This document shows positions 34,772 through 43,457 of a DNA stretch of 64,000 bases, piece by piece. The stretch spans positions 1 to 64,000 of the forward strand of contig CAJUCW010000019.1 of the NCBI GenBank assembly GCA_910585275.1, in the 5' to 3' direction. Every line of letters begins with the position of its first letter. The first letter of the stretch is position 1. The notes under the pieces were generated by a model that saw only the letters and a program-made list of their open reading frames with translations, was not told the DNA's origin and searched no databases. The translations under genes and the position numbers were made by a program. This DNA comes from an uncultured Muribaculaceae bacterium (GTDB taxonomy: Bacteria; Bacteroidota; Bacteroidia; Bacteroidales; Muribaculaceae).

Positions 34772-36939
34772 ACCTGTTTACCACTTTTTATATCCTCTAT
34801 GAATTTGAGTTTTTCGTTTTGGGTTTCGAATACAAGTCTGCCGGAGTATCCTCCGTAAACAGGTAGGGTGTAATCGTTTCTGGGTATATAGTAATTCCCG
34901 ATAAATTGATACGATTCATCTTTTTCCAGAATCTGTTTGGCAATTTGAAATTCGAGCCAATCAGGAATGGAATTGGGTCCTTTACCTTCTCCACAGGAAC
35001 GCATATAACGCCCTGTCTTGACATCTTTGACATAAATCGGAGATGTCCCCATCACTTTCGGCACAAAAACTTCCGGATGGCAGGGACTATCTGCTATGTA
35101 GTCTCTTTGAATCGTGGCTTCAAGTCCTAATTGCTCGACTGATTCATCATGGTTTCCAAACATCAATCGCCTCATCTTATCGGCATCTAAAACACCATCT
35201 GTCGTTATTTCAGGCCAAAGATTACGAATTGCCCGTACAAAAAACTGTACGGGATAATTCATAGCAGAAGCTCCACTCATTATGAAATAGTAGAATCCCG
35301 GAATAGGAGCACAGGCTGAGAATTCAAATACATCAGTATTCTCAAACAAATCTCGTCTTAGCTCTTCGGGTTTAGAGTAACGTCTGAACTCATTCAGATA
35401 TGCAACAAGATTGATTAGTTTTTCTCTACAGTATGAATCGTATGCTTTATCGTATGCAGAGAGAAAATTCTTATCCTCAAAAACCAGCTCACGCAAACGT
35501 GATACGTTTAGATGACCGTCGGTAAATATGTCAGAGCCATCGTGAAGAATACATTGCAGAATTCGTACCGATAGGAAGGCAATATTATCGCCTTGTTCGC
35601 TAAAGCGTTGCATATATGAGCCTAAATCAGATAATGCTTGACCAGGTGAAGTGTATTTTTTCTCTTCATTAAGACCGAGTATTATATCTGCGAAGGTTCG
35701 TGTCATCCCATAGCAGTGGGTCGTAACTTCATAACTGTTTCTGTCGTTAACATAAGTTCTTGGTTGTTTCTCACTTTTATAGGTTATTGGTAGTTCTTTA
35801 CAGATTTCATGGACAGTATCAGCTACATACTCATCAAGAAGAGAAAAGCAGTCAAATAATGACATATCCGAGTATCTTCGCTTCAATGTATCGGCTTTGA
35901 GTATTCTCACTGTGATTCTATCTTCAGACAGCTCATTAGCGGCATCAATAGCCCGTTGTTGCTTGCGTTGTCCTTCAAATTCAAAAGGAATAGTACAAAC
36001 TACAGTTGTCGGAATATTAGCATGTTTGGCGATTGATGCAAGCCATTGACAACAATAAGTGCCGAATCCTCCTCCGAACCCGGATACGATGATCAGTTGT
36101 TTGACCGTATCATCAATAATGGAGCGCAAAAGTTCAGCATTATCTCCTCGGTCTATAAAATAATGATTGAACTGTTCCTGAGTGTAGATGTTTTTGGCAG
36201 TACAGGGATCCGAATCCTGTAGCAGATATTGATTAGAAACGTTAGATGTCCTAATCATAGTTGCATCATTCGAGATAATTGCATATTCCGCATCTCTATA
36301 TGGATTCTCAAGCATTCTACTTACTGCATTGCAACCACCTCCGCCAATTCCTATTATTTTGATTGGCGTTTCATAATGCTTTACACGTGCTTCATGAGCC
36401 GCCTCCATAGTTTCAAGAATTCTTTGAGGATGTATCGAACGGTTCTCTTTTTCAATATAATCTACGAACTCTATTGGTAATATAACATTGGACAAGTTAT
36501 AAGCGTTACGGAAAAGAGGGGCAATATCTTTAATTGCAAATCCAGCTATGCCACAACCGATCTTAGTAACATAGAAAGTAAGGGCCTTTTCATACTCAGC
36601 AAACTCTATGAATCTGTCAACATAAGGCTTGATTGTGTCAATACCACCTTGCATTGTAGGTATGGCATACGAATTACCTTGCAGACCTTCGCCTTGTCCC
36701 CATACTGCACCGAAGCGATTCAAAGCAACTCTTGCGGCTCCTCCGGCATGTTTTCCGGCAAGATTACTACCGAACACGAAAATCTCTCGACGTCCCAAAG
36801 TTTTAATGCTCTCGGGAGTATATTCCGCATCCAGAGGTATCTCACAAACTCCGCAAGGATACTTCTCTTCAAAATCTGAAGATTTGGAGCTTGTTGTTTT
36901 TTTAATTTTTTTCGACTTAAAAAAATCCAATAGTCCCAT
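34762..36939 (-). CDS. Fusion of a macro-like (A1S_2505-type) domain with an FtsZ/tubulin-like GTPase
   Basis: 725 residues, cytoplasmic. Residues about 50-160 match a small phage-associated family: REIFVFGSNLAGKHAGGAAR, GQGEGLQGNSYAIPT and VTKIGCGIAGF. Residues about 193-400 are FtsZ-like. IIGIGGGGCNAVSRM is the first nucleotide loop, SNDATMI the second, VSGFGGGFGTYCCQW aligns with the tubulin signature, and TIPFEFEGQRKQQRA is the loop after strand 5. The signature reads GGGFGTY where FtsZ has GGGTGTG, so GTP binding may be altered. The 300-residue C-terminus is unrecognised and lacks an FtsA/ZipA-binding tail. Four-gene overlapping operon with two radical SAM genes and a HAD gene. Confidence 0.85.
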   Translation of the reverse strand: MGLLDFFKSKKIKKTTSSKSSDFEEKYPCGVCEIPLDAEYTPESIKTLGRREIFVFGSNLAGKHAGGAARVALNRFGAVWGQGEGLQGNSYAIPTMQGGIDTIKPYVDRFIEFAEYEKALTFYVTKIGCGIAGFAIKDIAPLFRNAYNLSNVILPIEFVDYIEKENRSIHPQRILETMEAAHEARVKHYETPIKIIGIGGGGCNAVSRMLENPYRDAEYAIISNDATMIRTSNVSNQYLLQDSDPCTAKNIYTQEQFNHYFIDRGDNAELLRSIIDDTVKQLIIVSGFGGGFGTYCCQWLASIAKHANIPTTVVCTIPFEFEGQRKQQRAIDAANELSEDRITVRILKADTLKRRYSDMSLFDCFSLLDEYVADTVHEICKELPITYKSEKQPRTYVNDRNSYEVTTHCYGMTRTFADIILGLNEEKKYTSPGQALSDLGSYMQRFSEQGDNIAFLSVRILQCILHDGSDIFTDGHLNVSRLRELVFEDKNFLSAYDKAYDSYCREKLINLVAYLNEFRRYSKPEELRRDLFENTDVFEFSACAPIPGFYYFIMSGASAMNYPVQFFVRAIRNLWPEITTDGVLDADKMRRLMFGNHDESVEQLGLEATIQRDYIADSPCHPEVFVPKVMGTSPIYVKDVKTGRYMRSCGEGKGPNSIPDWLEFQIAKQILEKDESYQFIGNYYIPRNDYTLPVYGGYSGRLVFETQNEKLKFIEDIKSGKQVWR

Positions 36940-37182
36940 TGTTTTTTTGTTATTAGGTATGTTTACTTTTTATGATTATGAAGTTTTGAGGCGAATGGTA
37001 ATTAAAAGGAATGGAGGGAGTTGAGTGATTTGTCGTATTGATTCACACGATAGAAAACCGTAGCTTAAGTCTTATCCTATATCGTAGAGTCGGGCTTTGG
37101 GTGAGTATGCAATGGTTTGATTGCATATAACAATGGCACAAATGCCGATTGTGGCAATGGATAAAAGCCCAATAAGAAACTA

Positions 37183-37521
37183 TTACCGCTTCAGATAATA
37201 ACTCAATCCTTTATGAGGCTCAATAATCGGTAATTGCTCATCAAGCATTTTAACAAGTTGTTCTTTCGTTACTACTTCTCCCACATCATCAGCAATAATA
37301 AGGTTTGCGATAATCATTTTTTCTTTCTCCTCGTCTGAAAGATCAGACCATCGTTTACTCTTCATTCTTTCCCAATATTCCCATGCGGATGCCTCAGTTT
37401 TATTCTTATAGCCTATGCCCCGAGCAACTGCGAAACCCACGAAAATAATATACCCGATGAAAATAGCTACGGCAACAACAATACCGAGAATTATCAACAT
37501 TATGATTGTTAACCAGTTCAT
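37183..37521 (-). CDS. Small single-pass membrane protein
   Basis: 112 residues: one strong N-terminal helix (about 4-33, MLIILGIVVAVAIFIGYIIF) and a charged cytoplasmic-type tail (WEYWERMKSKRWSDLSDEEKEKM). No family recognised. It lies 132 bp after the last gene of the caspase/CHAT operon on the same strand and 243 bp before the FtsZ-like gene. That latter gap (36940-37182) shows no clear promoter or structure. Confidence 0.6.
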   Translation of the reverse strand: MNWLTIIMLIILGIVVAVAIFIGYIIFVGFAVARGIGYKNKTEASAWEYWERMKSKRWSDLSDEEKEKMIIANLIIADDVGEVVTKEQLVKMLDEQLPIIEPHKGLSYYLKR

Positions 37522-37653
37522 TATCTATTAGATTAGATATTATTTATACTATAATTGGTAAGCATTGCTAAAGTGATTGCTTTTCCAACCAAGGGAATGT
37601 CTCTGAGTAGGTGTTTGATAATATCGTGGATGTCCTTTTAGGGGCATGTCCTT

Positions 37654-38145
37654 TTAAGAGAGGGGTGGGGTGGAAGAGGTGATGCTCTTTGAACTCAGAC
37701 TCTGGTCGATATTGTCGGGATATAAATCTACGATGGTTTTCACCACACGCGGATAGATCGTGCGGATTTCGTCGGTCCCGACTCCGGCAGCTTTGAGAAG
37801 AAGACTGAAACAGTCAACATATATCAGGAGATCGCCGAAAGGAATCGTATCCTTACGGCTGAAATGATCCATCACCACAGCCATCAGTCCCCCGATGTGA
37901 CGGTCGAGCTCACTGTCCGCTTCCGTGATTTTCGACATGGCATGCAACTGCCTCTTGCAATCTGCCATGAATTTGTCAAGCGACTCTCCACGCACGGCAG
38001 CCATAAGGTCAACGCTCCCCTCAAGCAGTTCGGTAGGGCAGAACTCACTCGTAGCCACCACTCCCTCCCGGTAAGGCACTTCCACTATATACGTCCTCGG
38101 TTCACCGAGTATCTCGGTATCAAAATTCAATTTTAATGATTCCAT
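37654..38145 (-). CDS. Hypothetical cytoplasmic protein of the caspase/CHAT operon
   Basis: 163 residues from MESLKLNFD (38145); the 9-residue upstream extension is unlikely. There is no signal peptide or membrane helix. The N-terminal strand segment EILGEPRTYIVEVPYREG is followed by helices (ESLDKFMADCKRQLHAMSK, LDRHIGGLMAVVMDHFSRK, LIYVDCFSLLLKAAG) and a Ser-rich tail. No family recognised. It follows the putative anti-sigma gene by 51 bp and is likely the last gene of that transcript before the small membrane protein. Confidence 0.6.
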   Translation of the reverse strand: MESLKLNFDTEILGEPRTYIVEVPYREGVVATSEFCPTELLEGSVDLMAAVRGESLDKFMADCKRQLHAMSKITEADSELDRHIGGLMAVVMDHFSRKDTIPFGDLLIYVDCFSLLLKAAGVGTDEIRTIYPRVVKTIVDLYPDNIDQSLSSKSITSSTPPLS

Positions 38146-38196
38146 ATTATTTTGTTTATTATCATATACCAAATCCCCGACATAAGTAAACAGGAA

Positions 38197-38868
38197 TTAT
38201 TCGATTTGCTTTATTATCCTTTGGCATTGTGCCGCGAAATACTCGTCGTCGGCAAAACGCTCCGACAACTCTCGGAGTACGGATAATGCCTCTTTACGGT
38301 TATGCAATCTCAGATAAGCCAGGGCAAGGGTCATACCGGCTTCCTCGCATTCCTGGACGTCATCGGCAGGCGTGATGCGATACGCTTCCGCCAACCGGGG
38401 AATGTAATCTTGAAGTTCCTTTTCCGAGAGGGATGTGATGTCAACGGATTCGCTTCCGCCACGGCTCGGCACATGGACGTAGTTGTATGCCACAATCGTA
38501 TTGTCTAACTCATATCTGCCATTACGCTCTACGTTATATATCGTGATGGCACCCCCAATCACTATGACGGCAATCGATGCGGCCCATGCAATCCGTTCCA
38601 CAAGAATCTTTCTGAATACGGACGTGGAAGGTTTCTTTCCCCCGATAGCATTCTCAAATCCGGCATCTGAAATATTTTTAAGAGCGTGTGCAAATTCGAT
38701 GCCGTCTTCCATCTCCTCCTTTATTATGCCATCTGCCGTGAACAGATATATCCGGAAGTCGTTGAGAAACTCCTTGTCGTTACGAAGCCGGCGTTCGAAA
38801 GCCGTTTCCTCTTCTTGCGTCATTTCCCGGTCGATATACCGTTCGAAAAGTTCTATGTTATTATCCAT
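38197..38868 (-). CDS. Putative anti-sigma factor with membrane helix
   Basis: 223 residues. The N-terminal segment LFERYIDREMTQEEETAFERRLRNDKEFLNDFRIYLF is the arrangement seen at the start of Bacteroidetes anti-sigma proteins. A membrane helix lies at about 93-110 (AWAASIAVIVIGGAITIY). The C-terminal part (about 165-223) is helical and TPR-like (TLALAYLRLHNRKEALSVLREL), probably extracytoplasmic. It begins 52 bp after the ECF sigma gene, the usual sigma/anti-sigma arrangement. In this operon it could couple envelope events involving the exported proteases to transcription; that is inference. Confidence 0.7.
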   Translation of the reverse strand: MDNNIELFERYIDREMTQEEETAFERRLRNDKEFLNDFRIYLFTADGIIKEEMEDGIEFAHALKNISDAGFENAIGGKKPSTSVFRKILVERIAWAASIAVIVIGGAITIYNVERNGRYELDNTIVAYNYVHVPSRGGSESVDITSLSEKELQDYIPRLAEAYRITPADDVQECEEAGMTLALAYLRLHNRKEALSVLRELSERFADDEYFAAQCQRIIKQIE

Positions 38869-38920
38869 TGCTATTCATCTTTAATTGTAAAAAATCCGGA
38901 AATCAGTGGCGTTGTAATTG

Positions 38921-39574
38921 CTATCTTCGCTTTTCCCTTACAGGTTTTTCATCGATTATCCCTGCCATATATAGCGACAGTTTTACTCGATACACGAGGT
39001 CGCGCATGCATAGCCACCGTCTTGCCTTCACGGCTTTTGCATTGGTGGAAGCCGGTTTCCCGTTGTCGCGGTAAGGAGAGAGCGTTTCAGCAATCTCCAC
39101 GTCAGACATATCGCTGTAATACGACATCCGTATTATCGAGGCGCAAGGTTCAGGAGTATGCGTGAGTTCGTCGCCAAGCAGCGACTGTGCCTCCGGGTCG
39201 GAATAAAGGTCGGTTTCACCGTCGCGCTCGGGGAGTTGGCTTATAAGGTCGGAAATTCGTTTTGCACGGGTTGAAGGTTTCTCTTCATTATCGGGCATCC
39301 TGTCATCGATGGAGTCGATTATTCCGGCCTTCCTGTAGTGCTTGCTTGCCATGTTGAGGCCAATCTTTATTATGTAGCTGCGCCAGGAAACATCGCCGGT
39401 GACCCTGCCTGACGCCACATTCTTACGGATGGCATAGAAAGTGTCTTGATAAATGTTTTCAGCGTCTTCCCTCCTCATGTTTGAGTTTTTATATTTCTCC
39501 ATAAGGAGGTTTGTGAAATCGCCTTGCAATCTCACATACCATTTCTTCACGATTTCTTCGTAGGTTTCCTCCAT
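38921..39574 (-). CDS. ECF-type RNA polymerase sigma factor (divergent)
   Basis: About 217 residues from MEETYEEIVKKW (39574). Region 2 is seen as NMRREDAENIYQDTFYAIRK and the -10 recognition helix as WRSYIIKIGLNMASKHYRK. A long acidic linker follows (IDDRMPDNEEKPSTRAKRI), then region 4 as ASIIRMSYYSDMSDVEIAETL with an unusual insert before KAVKARRWLCMRDLVYRVKL. It is larger and more divergent than the three ECF factors near the window start. It sits directly after the CHAT gene and before a putative anti-sigma gene, so a stress-responsive circuit controlling this locus is plausible. Confidence 0.8.
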   Translation of the reverse strand: MEETYEEIVKKWYVRLQGDFTNLLMEKYKNSNMRREDAENIYQDTFYAIRKNVASGRVTGDVSWRSYIIKIGLNMASKHYRKAGIIDSIDDRMPDNEEKPSTRAKRISDLISQLPERDGETDLYSDPEAQSLLGDELTHTPEPCASIIRMSYYSDMSDVEIAETLSPYRDNGKPASTNAKAVKARRWLCMRDLVYRVKLSLYMAGIIDEKPVREKRR

Positions 39575-39636
39575 TGTTTTTTTGTTTTGAGGATTAAAGT
39601 CTTCAAACACTCAATCTTCAGCCGATAATAAACGAC

Positions 39637-42192
39637 TCAATTTATAAGAATAAACGGCACCCATTGATATGGGTCGGGATGCCGTTTCCGGAAAGCCCGT
39701 TGGGTGTCGATAAATGCTTTGTTGAGGCTTTCCGAATTCGGTAGCCTTTCATAGAAGCCGTTGATAAACTCTTCGGTCAGCTCGTTGTCAACAGACCACA
39801 GGGTGAGCAACATGGCTTTCACTCCGGCAAGCTTAAGTGCGCGTTGCAAGCCTCTGATGCCGTTGATTCTGTCGATGTCGCCCTGAGCGGTCTCGCAAGC
39901 AGAGAGCACCGCTAATTTGCAACCCGAAAGATCCATGCACGCTATTTCCCAACCTGTGAGAATACCGTCTTCCTTACCGGCGGCAATCTCTTCGCCTCCC
40001 CAAGCCTTGTTGGCTCCCGACATGGCGAGTCCGCAGGTAAGCAACGCCCTTTCGCGGGTGCCGTTGATTACGTGTTTACCGATAAAGGCTTGGTTGCTTT
40101 CGGGTATGTAGAAGCCATGTGTGTCGATATGCAGGAGTTCCGGCGCATTGCCGTTATATTTCTTGAATGCCTCTTCCGAAGCTGCCGCGCCGGAATAATT
40201 ATCAACTTTACCGACATGCCTTCCTATTAAGGCCTTTAGCTTTTTTCCATCGATTGGAAGGCGGGGAAATTTCGTCATAGGCGCACCTTTCTCGATTCTC
40301 ACGCGGTAGCCGGCCGTTTCATTGTCGAAGTAGTCGGAAGAAGGCTTGTCGTTGCCGACATTATTGAAATCCATGTTAGAGAAGACGGCGGCGGATGCCA
40401 GACTCGCGCCACGTTTTTTGATTTCGGCTACGTCGAAAGCCGCGTTTATCCTTACTATTTCCACCTTGTCGTTAACGGTGCTGTCGCCTGTGCCCCAAGG
40501 GAGCGCACCGATGTTCACAAGATTCAGTATGCCGGTAGGGGATATGTAGGCGCGTCTATACTTCTTGATGTGGTTTAGGAGCGGACTCATAAATTGCCCT
40601 ACGTTGATAAGTGCGTCGCGCCGGTATTGGTTTGCACGGCCGCGGTCTTCGACGTCTTTGTCGTATCCTAAATAGAACATCTGATATGCCATCTCCGGTC
40701 CAAGATTGACGAATTCGTAATGGTCGGCTTTATAGTCGATTCCCAGATTGGAATCTTTCTTGGGAATAGAAGTGCATATTATGGCTCCGTAGCTCAGCAT
40801 TTCCGTGCCATCTTCTTCTATGCGAGGATATTGCAATATTTCCACCGCACATTCGTCGGTGTCAAGGGATGTGGGCATCATCACGCTTTTGTTGTGGTTT
40901 TTTCCGATTAGCGGGGAGAGGTTGATTCCTGTACGCAAACCCAATTCCTGTTTTTCGATTTCGTTTGCGAGCTTTTCACGTTCGGCTTTATCGGTAATAT
41001 TTGCCATCTTGTGGCGCAACTCCAGTATTTCACGCTGCACTGCCTTGAATTTGTCAGTCCCCGATTCTTTGATTATTTTCGCCACTTCACGAAAATTCTG
41101 AGTTGACAACGACTTTGTAAACACACTGTTGAGATAGGCCCCGGTCAGTATAAACTGATTGGTTGCGTCGCCGTTAAGTCCGATTCCGAATGCACGGTTA
41201 AGCTTATTGGCGGAACGTCCCCACATTACTTCCCCATCGTTGAGCGAGAAAGAGTTGAGGTCGAGATAGGTAAGGTCGCGGCCGATGTGGGAGGCGGTAA
41301 ATTGCATTTGCATGTACTCCTCCTCTCCGACATGCCACGCTGTTTCCAAAGCATCGTTTATGGCCAGTTTGTACGCCAGGATTGCAGATTCTCCGTTAAA
41401 AAGTTGATCATATAATCCGAAGGCTCTCTTATATCTTTTCTTGAAATGACAGAGGAATTTCGCAAAGAACACTTTCGACATTACTATTGTAGCAGGAGAG
41501 AGTGCGTCGTATTTTTTAAGTTCTTTTGTGGTAGGGATGAAGAATTTACTCGGCACATGCGGAATCATTTCGATGGCGCAGCGTAGCATGGCCTCGATGG
41601 TGAAAGGGGACAGTTCATTCTCTTTTATTTCCTGAAGGTTGCTTACTGCTTCTTCATAGAGTCCTTTGGCATTTTCATCTTTACCCAATCTGAGAAGGAG
41701 CGTGGCCAGGTTGAATTTGTTTCTAACCCAATGGTTGCCCGACGTGCGGCCGGTGGACATGCAGAATTCCGACGCATTTGAGATCCAGTCGGCGGCTCTG
41801 CCGTCGATTTCCGCCGTAAGATAATACTCCGAAGCCGACACAGCGAGATAATGCATGTTGAGGTCTTTCAGATTCGGACCCGAATAATCTTTCAAAAGGA
41901 TATTGAAAGCTTTAAGGAGCAGAATGCCGGATGCTATGAAATCTCGTTGTTCGATACAGGCATCGATAATCTGGCTTGATGTGCGCTCAAATTCCGAGGC
42001 GGAGTACTCTTTGGAAGCGGCATACTCGTCGAATACTTGACACATCATCGTGGCGAAATCCCTTTGATGGGTGACGAAATCGTTGTCTTTCATTAGCTCC
42101 AGAAGCTCTTGCGGAGCAATCTCCTCCGCTCCAAGACTTAAGGGAGAGGCTGTAAAGAAGAGCAATGCAATTAAAATAGAGATTTTTTTCAT
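39637..42192 (-). CDS. Exported CHAT-domain protease with TPR-like helices
   Basis: 851 residues with a type I signal peptide (MKKISILIALLFFTASPLSLGAEE). A long alpha-helical, TPR-like region spans roughly residues 30-400, with HKMANITDKAEREKLANEIEKQELGL as a coiled segment. The CHAT (caspase HetF-associated) peptidase domain is C-terminal. The catalytic His is in LLHIDTHGFYIPE (about residue 690) and the catalytic Cys in LAVLSACETAQGD (about 764), followed by RGLQRALKLAGVKAMLLTLW. Most described CHAT proteases are cytoplasmic; this one should act in the envelope. It lies 56 bp after the caspase-like gene and 62 bp before the sigma gene. Confidence 0.9.
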   Translation of the reverse strand: MKKISILIALLFFTASPLSLGAEEIAPQELLELMKDNDFVTHQRDFATMMCQVFDEYAASKEYSASEFERTSSQIIDACIEQRDFIASGILLLKAFNILLKDYSGPNLKDLNMHYLAVSASEYYLTAEIDGRAADWISNASEFCMSTGRTSGNHWVRNKFNLATLLLRLGKDENAKGLYEEAVSNLQEIKENELSPFTIEAMLRCAIEMIPHVPSKFFIPTTKELKKYDALSPATIVMSKVFFAKFLCHFKKRYKRAFGLYDQLFNGESAILAYKLAINDALETAWHVGEEEYMQMQFTASHIGRDLTYLDLNSFSLNDGEVMWGRSANKLNRAFGIGLNGDATNQFILTGAYLNSVFTKSLSTQNFREVAKIIKESGTDKFKAVQREILELRHKMANITDKAEREKLANEIEKQELGLRTGINLSPLIGKNHNKSVMMPTSLDTDECAVEILQYPRIEEDGTEMLSYGAIICTSIPKKDSNLGIDYKADHYEFVNLGPEMAYQMFYLGYDKDVEDRGRANQYRRDALINVGQFMSPLLNHIKKYRRAYISPTGILNLVNIGALPWGTGDSTVNDKVEIVRINAAFDVAEIKKRGASLASAAVFSNMDFNNVGNDKPSSDYFDNETAGYRVRIEKGAPMTKFPRLPIDGKKLKALIGRHVGKVDNYSGAAASEEAFKKYNGNAPELLHIDTHGFYIPESNQAFIGKHVINGTRERALLTCGLAMSGANKAWGGEEIAAGKEDGILTGWEIACMDLSGCKLAVLSACETAQGDIDRINGIRGLQRALKLAGVKAMLLTLWSVDNELTEEFINGFYERLPNSESLNKAFIDTQRAFRKRHPDPYQWVPFILIN

Positions 42193-42248
42193 TATATATG
42201 GAATTTCGATTGTGGAATCTAAACTCTAAACTTTAAACTTTAAACTAC

Positions 42249-43136
42249 CTAATACACCGTTATTGCAGGATGTTGGATTGATAGAAAACATCCCGACCCG
42301 ATGTAGCGTTTTTTTCGGAAGTATTCTATCCAGGAGGTGAAGTCGGCGCTTTTGCGAAGAAGCCGGTAAATGCAGTAGGAGAGCGAGCCATAATATTGTC
42401 CGGCTACCTTATGCTCGAAGTTACGTTCGTTTTCTCCGCATGCGCTTACAACGGCCATGGTGCAACCGGAGCCATATCTTTCCGGCTGTTTCAGACTTTT
42501 GAGGTAGGTTTTATCTGTCGGAGTAAAATAATCCGCGCTTCCACGCATATATTCCGGCAGGTCGTCAACGTCGAAACCCTCCGGGAAGTCGTTGTCGCCT
42601 TTCTCCAATCCTCGGCTGTAGCATGCATCGAACACTATAAACAGCTCGCCGTTTTCCCCGATTTTCTTTCTGATATCGTGAAAAAAGGGGGCCAGTTCGT
42701 CATCTATCAGATGGTTTTCTCCGCCGTATCTTTTAGAACCTGTTGCATAACCCTCCGAACGGAAAGCATCATAGGGCACTATGGCTTCGTCGTATGCACG
42801 CTGCTCGTCGCCGTTGCAGTCTATCACGGGTTGCCCGTGACCGGAAAAATGGAAATACACCTTGTCGCCGGTTTTGCAATCGGCGACAAGGCGTTTCAAA
42901 GCTTTCGTAATATTTTTCTTCGTTGCTTCCCTGTTTGTAAGGGTGTTCACGACAAAACCATGTTTCTTAAACATGGAAGTTAGGAGCGAGACATCGTTGT
43001 CACCATGAATCTTTCGCCAACCGGTTTCATCGGTATCGTATTCACCGATTCCGATAAGCAAGGCACGGTTTTCTCCCATCATCGTTAGGATGCAGGAGAA
43101 AACCGCGAAAATTAGCATTATAGATTTCCGTATCAC
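42249..43136 (-). CDS. Exported caspase-like cysteine peptidase (family C14)
   Basis: 295 residues with a signal peptide (MIRKSIMLIFAVFSCILTMMG). The p20-like domain follows immediately: RALLIGIGEYDTDETGW, GDNDVSLLTSMFKKHGF, the His motif VYFHFSGHGQPVIDCNGDE (about residue 100) and the Cys motif LFIVFDACYSRG (about 172). The dyad is intact. There is no fused TIR, NACHT or other partner domain. As the first gene behind the promoter at 43300-43346 it heads a run with CHAT protease, ECF sigma and anti-sigma. The signal peptide places it outside the cytoplasm, unlike most bacterial caspase-like effectors. Confidence 0.9.
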   Translation of the reverse strand: MIRKSIMLIFAVFSCILTMMGENRALLIGIGEYDTDETGWRKIHGDNDVSLLTSMFKKHGFVVNTLTNREATKKNITKALKRLVADCKTGDKVYFHFSGHGQPVIDCNGDEQRAYDEAIVPYDAFRSEGYATGSKRYGGENHLIDDELAPFFHDIRKKIGENGELFIVFDACYSRGLEKGDNDFPEGFDVDDLPEYMRGSADYFTPTDKTYLKSLKQPERYGSGCTMAVVSACGENERNFEHKVAGQYYGSLSYCIYRLLRKSADFTSWIEYFRKKRYIGSGCFLSIQHPAITVY

Positions 43137-43187
43137 TGGTATCCTTTAAAGTTTAAGGTATAGAGTTTAAAGTTTAAGGTTGAGGGT

Positions 43188-43222
43188 CTTTAAGGTCCTT
43201 AAGGACTCTAAGGACTTTAAAG
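43188..43222 (-). other. Leader hairpin of the caspase operon
   Basis: CTTTAAGGTCCTTA and TAAGGACTTTAAAG pair over 14 positions (one wobble) around a 7-nt loop, inside the roughly 170-nt predicted leader between promoter and ATG. A GTCCTTAAGGAC palindrome is nested in it. It may be an attenuator or stability element. No T-tract follows on the minus strand. Confidence 0.45.
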
Positions 43223-43299
43223 CCACAATTCAGCCGAGACCCCAAAACCCATAACTCAAAACCTAAATTTTCATAACATTTTATTTCGATTAGCAGAAA

Positions 43300-43346
43300 T
43301 GCGTAATTCTGACGCAAAGATAGTGTGTAAAAATGACGCATCCAAA
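43300..43346 (-). promoter_or_regulatory. Promoter of the caspase/CHAT operon with two Nudix-regulator operators
   Basis: Minus-strand promoter: TTTG (43346-43343), 20 bp, TATCTTTG (43322-43315). Operators: 43300-43316 (TGCGTAATTCTGACGCA, identical to the first operator of the Nudix gene) and 43324-43340 (TGTGTAAAAATGACGCA). They are 24 bp apart. One fills the -33/-7 spacer and the other overlaps the -7 box. The arrangement is the same as at 27753-27799. Confidence 0.7.
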
Positions 43347-43457
43347 TTTTTGCTAATATTTTTCAGTTCAAAATATTATTCTACTTACCCCACTCCTGGT
43401 TGTCCTTGGTTGCTCTGGTTGGATCCATGCTCCGATAGACCTGGTTGACCCCAAAAT

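Noticed and set aside
34762..36939. Cell-division FtsZ
   Set aside because: The tubulin signature is altered, the protein has an extra N-terminal domain and unrelated C-terminus, and no division genes are near.
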